DNA of 16,271 nucleotides from JBAYJY01 sp041664945. GTDB lineage: Bacteria; UBP15; UBA6099. This document shows, piece after piece, positions 12,853-16,271 of the stretch (its first letter is position 1; each line of letters begins with the position of its first letter). The DNA lies in contig JBAYJY010000099.1 in NCBI GenBank assembly GCA_041664945.1, positions 1 to 16,271 of the forward strand, written 5' to 3'. The notes below the pieces were generated by a model that saw only the letters and a program-made list of their open reading frames with translations, was not told where the DNA came from and did no database searches. A program made the position numbers and the translations under genes.

Positions 12853-13467
12853 ATGGCTAAGCAACACAACGACTCCTCTCACGAAGCCTCAGACGCAAGG
12901 AATTCGCTATTAAAAGCAGGCGCAAACCTTTTCGCGGCTCAGGGTTACAGCGCTACCGGCGTTCAGCAGATTACTGACGCCGCCGGAGTAAATAAAGCCA
13001 CCCTCTACTACTACTTCAAAAGCAAGGAAGGCCTTTATAATTTCCTCATCGACGAAGGCGTTAGATTGGTGGAACGCGCAGTAACCGCCTCAGAAGACCC
13101 AAATTCGAACATCGAGGAAAGAATCAAGCTCTTTCTCGGCACATTTTTAACGGTTGCCTCTGAGAACCCGGAACTCGCAAAAATAATATTCCGCGAAGCG
13201 TTCGGCGAGTGCGACAACGCACAGCTTACGGTGGCCGAGCATATCAAGGACAACGTGCGGCGTCTGGCTGCGGTTCTTGCCGAAGCGCAGGCTAAAGGCG
13301 ATCTGCGCGCCGGGCCGGACCCGGTTTACTGGGCATACTCCATTTTCGGAATTGCCAATATGTTCATCTCTCGACTCGTTGTAAACAGTCAGGAACTGGA
13401 TGTAGAGCCGTTGGTCGACCATATTCTCTCGCTGTTCATGCAAGGCGCCGAACCTACAGGAATATGA
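12853..13467 (+). CDS. TetR-family transcriptional repressor
   Basis: The protein has 204 residues. The N-terminal helix-turn-helix is clear: LLKAGANLFAAQGYSATGVQQITDAAGVNKATLYYYFKSKEGLYNF (about residues 19-64). The rest is an alpha-helical ligand-binding domain (for example LFLGTFLTVASENPELAKIIFREAF). The ATG at 12853 has GGAG 6 bases upstream (12843-12846) and sits 50 bases behind the operator. An upstream in-frame TTG at 12796 is inside the operator palindrome and is unlikely to be used. As the first gene of an apparent tetR-tolC-hlyD operon it probably represses its own operon until a ligand, perhaps a toxic compound or substrate of the pump, releases it. Confidence 0.92.
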   Translation: MAKQHNDSSHEASDARNSLLKAGANLFAAQGYSATGVQQITDAAGVNKATLYYYFKSKEGLYNFLIDEGVRLVERAVTASEDPNSNIEERIKLFLGTFLTVASENPELAKIIFREAFGECDNAQLTVAEHIKDNVRRLAAVLAEAQAKGDLRAGPDPVYWAYSIFGIANMFISRLVVNSQELDVEPLVDHILSLFMQGAEPTGI

Positions 13468-13602
13468 GTTTTATCGACAATAAAGCCCTCTGACAGGGCG
13501 ACTGAACGAATAGTGAGACGGCGCGGAGCCGCCTCAAGGCCGGGGATCACTAAAAGCATAAAGGAAGTCAAAGATATATGCATCAAATACGGAGTGATCG
13601 CC

Positions 13603-15051
13603 ATGAACCGGAAAATATTGGTTTTAACAGCTTGCCTCTGCATCGTTTTTGCTGGTGTGGCGCAGGCAAAGCAGCTTAGCTTAAAAGACGCCGTCAACAC
13701 AGCGCTGGTAAGCAGCCCTGAGATTGCGGCAGCCGATCAGGACGCGGACGCTATCCGCGCCAAGATCAACGAAGCCCGCGCCGGCGGGCGCCTGACCCTC
13801 GGCCTCGACATGAATTACCTCCATCTCGCCGAGGCTCCCACTCTCAACGTCGATATCGGAAACATGCTCAAACCGGCATTCCTCGGCGTTCTCAACGCTG
13901 TTCCTTCCTACATTCAGGTTCCTAACCCTGCCTCGCCGGGAACTTACGTCACGATTCCCAATCCTTATAAGGCGCCCACCGCGGCCGCCCTTTCAAACGC
14001 TTCCTACGCTTTAAGTTACCCGCTCTCTAAACAGGACATGCGCAGATTCACTTTGAATCTTCAGAAACCGCTTTTCACCGGCGGCCGCGTTAAATATGGC
14101 GTCGCTCAATTGAGAAACGCATATGTAGCGCTGGACGAGCGCGCAAAATCCAAACAGCGCGAAGTCGCTCTTTCGGCTGTTAAAGCGTACCTCGGCGCAG
14201 TTCTCGCGAAACGCGTGGAGATCGTCTCTGAAGAAGCGTTTCAAACGGTCTCCCAGCACGTTAAACAGGCTGAGTCACTCTATAAACAGGGTTTGATTCC
14301 CAAGTACGAACTGATGCGCGCTCAGACAGAGCTTGCGAATCAGGACCGCAGAAGCCTTGACGCAAAAAACCAGGCAAACCTCGCGCTCGCTTTCTTTCAG
14401 GACGTGATTGGAACTCCTGACGAGGAACCGCCGACGCTGACGACTGAATTGGATGGTTCAAAAGAGATGAAGCTCGAATACGAGCAGGCCGCCGCGACAG
14501 CTCTCGAAGCGTCCACAGACATGAAGGCTCTTCAGGCGCGCGACCGCATTTACGCCAACGGCATCAAATCCGCGAAATCGGAGCGGCTGCCCGTTGTCGC
14601 TTTCGTGGCATCCGCCGACCTTCGCGACGAGGACCTCTCCATTCTCACCCCCGAGTCCTACTTCGGCATTTTCGCAAAGCTGCCGATAATCGACGGCGGC
14701 GTTTCTCACGCCAAGGTCACGCAGCAGATCGCGCAACGCGAGCGGAACAAAACCGACATCACCCGCCTGCGCAACGGCATCAAGCTCGAAATGAGAAAGA
14801 ATTACCTCGATCTGATGAGCGCGAAGAAAGCCCTTGAAGCGGCCGATAAAGCGGTTGAACTGGCGACAGAAAGCCGCCGGCTCGCTGTGCGGCGGTTCGA
14901 AGTCGGCGAAGGAACAAGCATTGAAGTCACGGACGCGATTCTCGCGCTTTCCATAGCGGAAACGAACCGCGAGCAGGCCCGTTACCAGTATGACTCAGCC
15001 TACTACAGCCTTAAAAAAGCGCTGGGGCAGATTGTCGAAGAGTTTAATTAA
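13603..15051 (+). CDS. TolC-like outer-membrane efflux protein
   Basis: The protein has 482 residues. The signal peptide ends AQA before Lys23. Two OEP repeats follow, each with the LKDAV/AL-SSPEI start, coiled helices rich in Ala, Glu and Arg (KYELMRAQTELANQDRRSLDAK; then VELATESRRLAVRRFEVGEGTSIEVTDAILALSIAETNREQARYQYDSAYYSLKKALG). The GEGTSIEVTDA segment is the family's usual second-repeat hallmark. It would form the trimeric channel crossing the outer membrane and periplasm, working with the HlyD-type adaptor that follows. ATG 13603 has GGAG 9 bases upstream; a longer frame from a GTG at 13513 would bury the signal peptide and contains a hairpin (13515-13535), so it is rejected. It lies 135 bases after tetR and is probably on the same transcript. 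Confidence 0.92.
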   Translation: MNRKILVLTACLCIVFAGVAQAKQLSLKDAVNTALVSSPEIAAADQDADAIRAKINEARAGGRLTLGLDMNYLHLAEAPTLNVDIGNMLKPAFLGVLNAVPSYIQVPNPASPGTYVTIPNPYKAPTAAALSNASYALSYPLSKQDMRRFTLNLQKPLFTGGRVKYGVAQLRNAYVALDERAKSKQREVALSAVKAYLGAVLAKRVEIVSEEAFQTVSQHVKQAESLYKQGLIPKYELMRAQTELANQDRRSLDAKNQANLALAFFQDVIGTPDEEPPTLTTELDGSKEMKLEYEQAAATALEASTDMKALQARDRIYANGIKSAKSERLPVVAFVASADLRDEDLSILTPESYFGIFAKLPIIDGGVSHAKVTQQIAQRERNKTDITRLRNGIKLEMRKNYLDLMSAKKALEAADKAVELATESRRLAVRRFEVGEGTSIEVTDAILALSIAETNREQARYQYDSAYYSLKKALGQIVEEFN

Positions 15052-15153
15052 TAACCATTTCGTTAAATAAGCCGCTGTATCGAACGCGCGGCGATGATAT
15101 AAACCGAATCCGCTAATGGATCGGAAAAACGTTTGAATCCGGGAGGAACGGCA

Positions 15154-16271
15154 ATGGAAAATTCAGAGCATCGGATTCCAAAATCCAGAACATGGATCGG
15201 AGTGTCGATAACGATATGCATATTCGTTTTCGGCTTCATCTTCATCGCATTTTACGGGCGAGCCGATTCGACAACCGGGACTATAGACAGACCGGTGAAA
15301 TCGTTCACGGTGGACGGCACATTAGAGACTGACGAAGTCGATGTTTCGTCGAAGCTGCCGGGGCGCATTTCCGAGTTGTTCGTCGATGAAGGCGACTACG
15401 TGACGGCGGGGCAGACGCTTGCTGTGCTGGAAGCTGAAGAGATAGACGCGAAGCATGATCAGGCGCAGGCCGGCGTGACGGCGTCGCAGGCGCAGTCGGC
15501 GCAGGCATCGCTCGCGGTGACGCTCGAAACGCGCAAGTCCGACACGCAGGTCAAGCAGGCCGAGGCCGGCGTTGAAGCGTCAAGCGCGGCGCTTGAGATG
15601 GCGCGCCAGAAGCTCGCCGCTCTCGAACGCGGCGCCCGCCCGCAGGAGATAACGCAGGCCGAACAGGGCGTCGCCGCAGCGCAGGCGCAGTTCGACACGG
15701 CGAAGAAAACCTATGCGCGCATTACGAACCTGAACAACGAAGGCATCGTTTCGCAGCAGAAGGCCGACGAGATAGAGATGACGTATAAGAGCGCGGAAGC
15801 GCAGCTCAATGTGGCTAAAGCGCGACTCGACATGGCTCAGGAAGGCGCGAGAAAAGAAGAAGTTTACGCAGCGCGGGAACAGGTGCGGCAGGCGCGCGCC
15901 GGCCTATCGGCGTCCGAGCAGACTCTGCAACTCGCGAAAGACGCCCGCATGATGGTCGACATCAGAAAAAAAGATGTCGAGGCGGCGAACCAGAAAATCG
16001 CGGCGAGCGAAGGCGTTCTGCGCGAGGTTTCAGCATATAAAAAGCAGACGACTATCATAGCGCCCATATCAGGCCGCATCAGCCAGCGCATGAGCCGCGC
16101 GGGCGAGATCGTCGCTCCCGGCTACGCTATCTTCAATATCACGCGCACTGATAAATTCTGGGTCGACGCTTATGTCGACGAAAATAAATTCGCGGGCCAC
16201 AGCATCGGCGACTCGCTTACTGTCGTTATCCCGGCGCTCGGAAAAACCATTCCGGGCAAGATCTCGCGCAT
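15154..16271 (+). CDS. HlyD-family periplasmic adaptor (membrane fusion protein), 3' end cut by window
   Basis: The frame from ATG 15154 is open to the last base (372 codons visible); the stop lies beyond the window. GGGAGGAA (15141-15148) is 5 bases before the ATG. Residues about 13-34 (TWIGVSITICIFVFGFIFIAF, preceded by basic residues) form an inner-membrane anchor. A biotinyl/lipoyl-type half follows (VSSKLPGRISELFVDEGDYVTAGQTLAVLE), then a long Ala/Gln/Glu-rich coiled coil (about 95-290) with two GAR-x-EE repeats (ERGARPQEI, QEGARKEEV), then the second lipoyl half (IIAPISGRISQRMSRAGEIVAPG) and the start of a beta-barrel domain (FWVDAYVDENKF). It bridges an inner-membrane pump and TolC; YbhG/EmrA-like members are the nearest types I recognise. 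The pump is expected next, outside the window. Confidence 0.9.
   Translation, partial: MENSEHRIPKSRTWIGVSITICIFVFGFIFIAFYGRADSTTGTIDRPVKSFTVDGTLETDEVDVSSKLPGRISELFVDEGDYVTAGQTLAVLEAEEIDAKHDQAQAGVTASQAQSAQASLAVTLETRKSDTQVKQAEAGVEASSAALEMARQKLAALERGARPQEITQAEQGVAAAQAQFDTAKKTYARITNLNNEGIVSQQKADEIEMTYKSAEAQLNVAKARLDMAQEGARKEEVYAAREQVRQARAGLSASEQTLQLAKDARMMVDIRKKDVEAANQKIAASEGVLREVSAYKKQTTIIAPISGRISQRMSRAGEIVAPGYAIFNITRTDKFWVDAYVDENKFAGHSIGDSLTVVIPALGKTIPGKISR

Noticed and set aside
13513..13602. GTG start extending the TolC-like protein by 30 residues
   Set aside because: It would bury a clear signal peptide, while ATG 13603 has a well placed GGAG.
15459..15698. Cysteine-rich minus-strand frame opposite the HlyD gene
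   Set aside because: The Cys/Ala/Ser richness comes from reading the GCG/CAG-rich coiled-coil codons backwards; there is no start context.

Overview
The window comes from a Gram-negative-type bacterial chromosome. The evidence is a TolC-type outer-membrane efflux protein, an HlyD-type periplasmic adaptor and a set of type IV minor pilins. Expression signals are ordinary sigma70-like ones (TTGACA/TATAAT boxes, AGGAGG-type ribosome binding sites). Coding GC looks moderate and intergenic DNA is clearly AT-richer. I cannot place the organism more precisely. The mix of families would suit a deltaproteobacterium-like lineage or an uncultured phylum. No rRNA, tRNA, insertion sequence, phage gene or CRISPR array was recognised.

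Layout. Bases 1-116 are the 3' end of a probable response regulator. Two + strand genes follow: an exported, free-standing 5'-nucleotidase C-terminal-type domain and a PlsC-like acyltransferase. A 600-base AT-rich gap (1774-2373) holds two adjacent hairpins, one of which is a clean intrinsic terminator for the minus strand, plus a possible tiny ORF. Next come glmS (glucosamine-6-phosphate synthase) and a membrane-anchored GyrI-like protein. A pseudouridine synthase (rluB/rsuA family) follows, overlapping the start of a radical SAM/SPASM-like gene. Then there is a metallo-beta-lactamase-fold hydrolase and a tightly coupled four-gene minor pilin cluster (FimT/GspH-, PilV-, PilW- and PilX-like).

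Two minus-strand genes follow: a multi-pass M28 metallopeptidase convergent with the pilin cluster, and a DUF1848 protein. Divergent from DUF1848 is an apparent efflux operon of TetR regulator, TolC-like protein and HlyD-like adaptor, the last cut by the window end. A near-consensus promoter and a perfect 18-base palindrome sit directly in front of tetR, so the regulator probably controls itself and the pump. An ABC transporter or other inner-membrane pump is expected just beyond the right edge.

Most of the window is ordinary chromosomal DNA. The least explained parts are the paired-hairpin element before glmS, two apparently leaderless promoters (TATAAT-N8-ATG), the membrane-embedded M28 peptidase, the orphan nucleotidase-type domain and the coupled pseudouridine synthase/radical SAM pair. 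I saw no convincing complete new defence or biosynthetic system.
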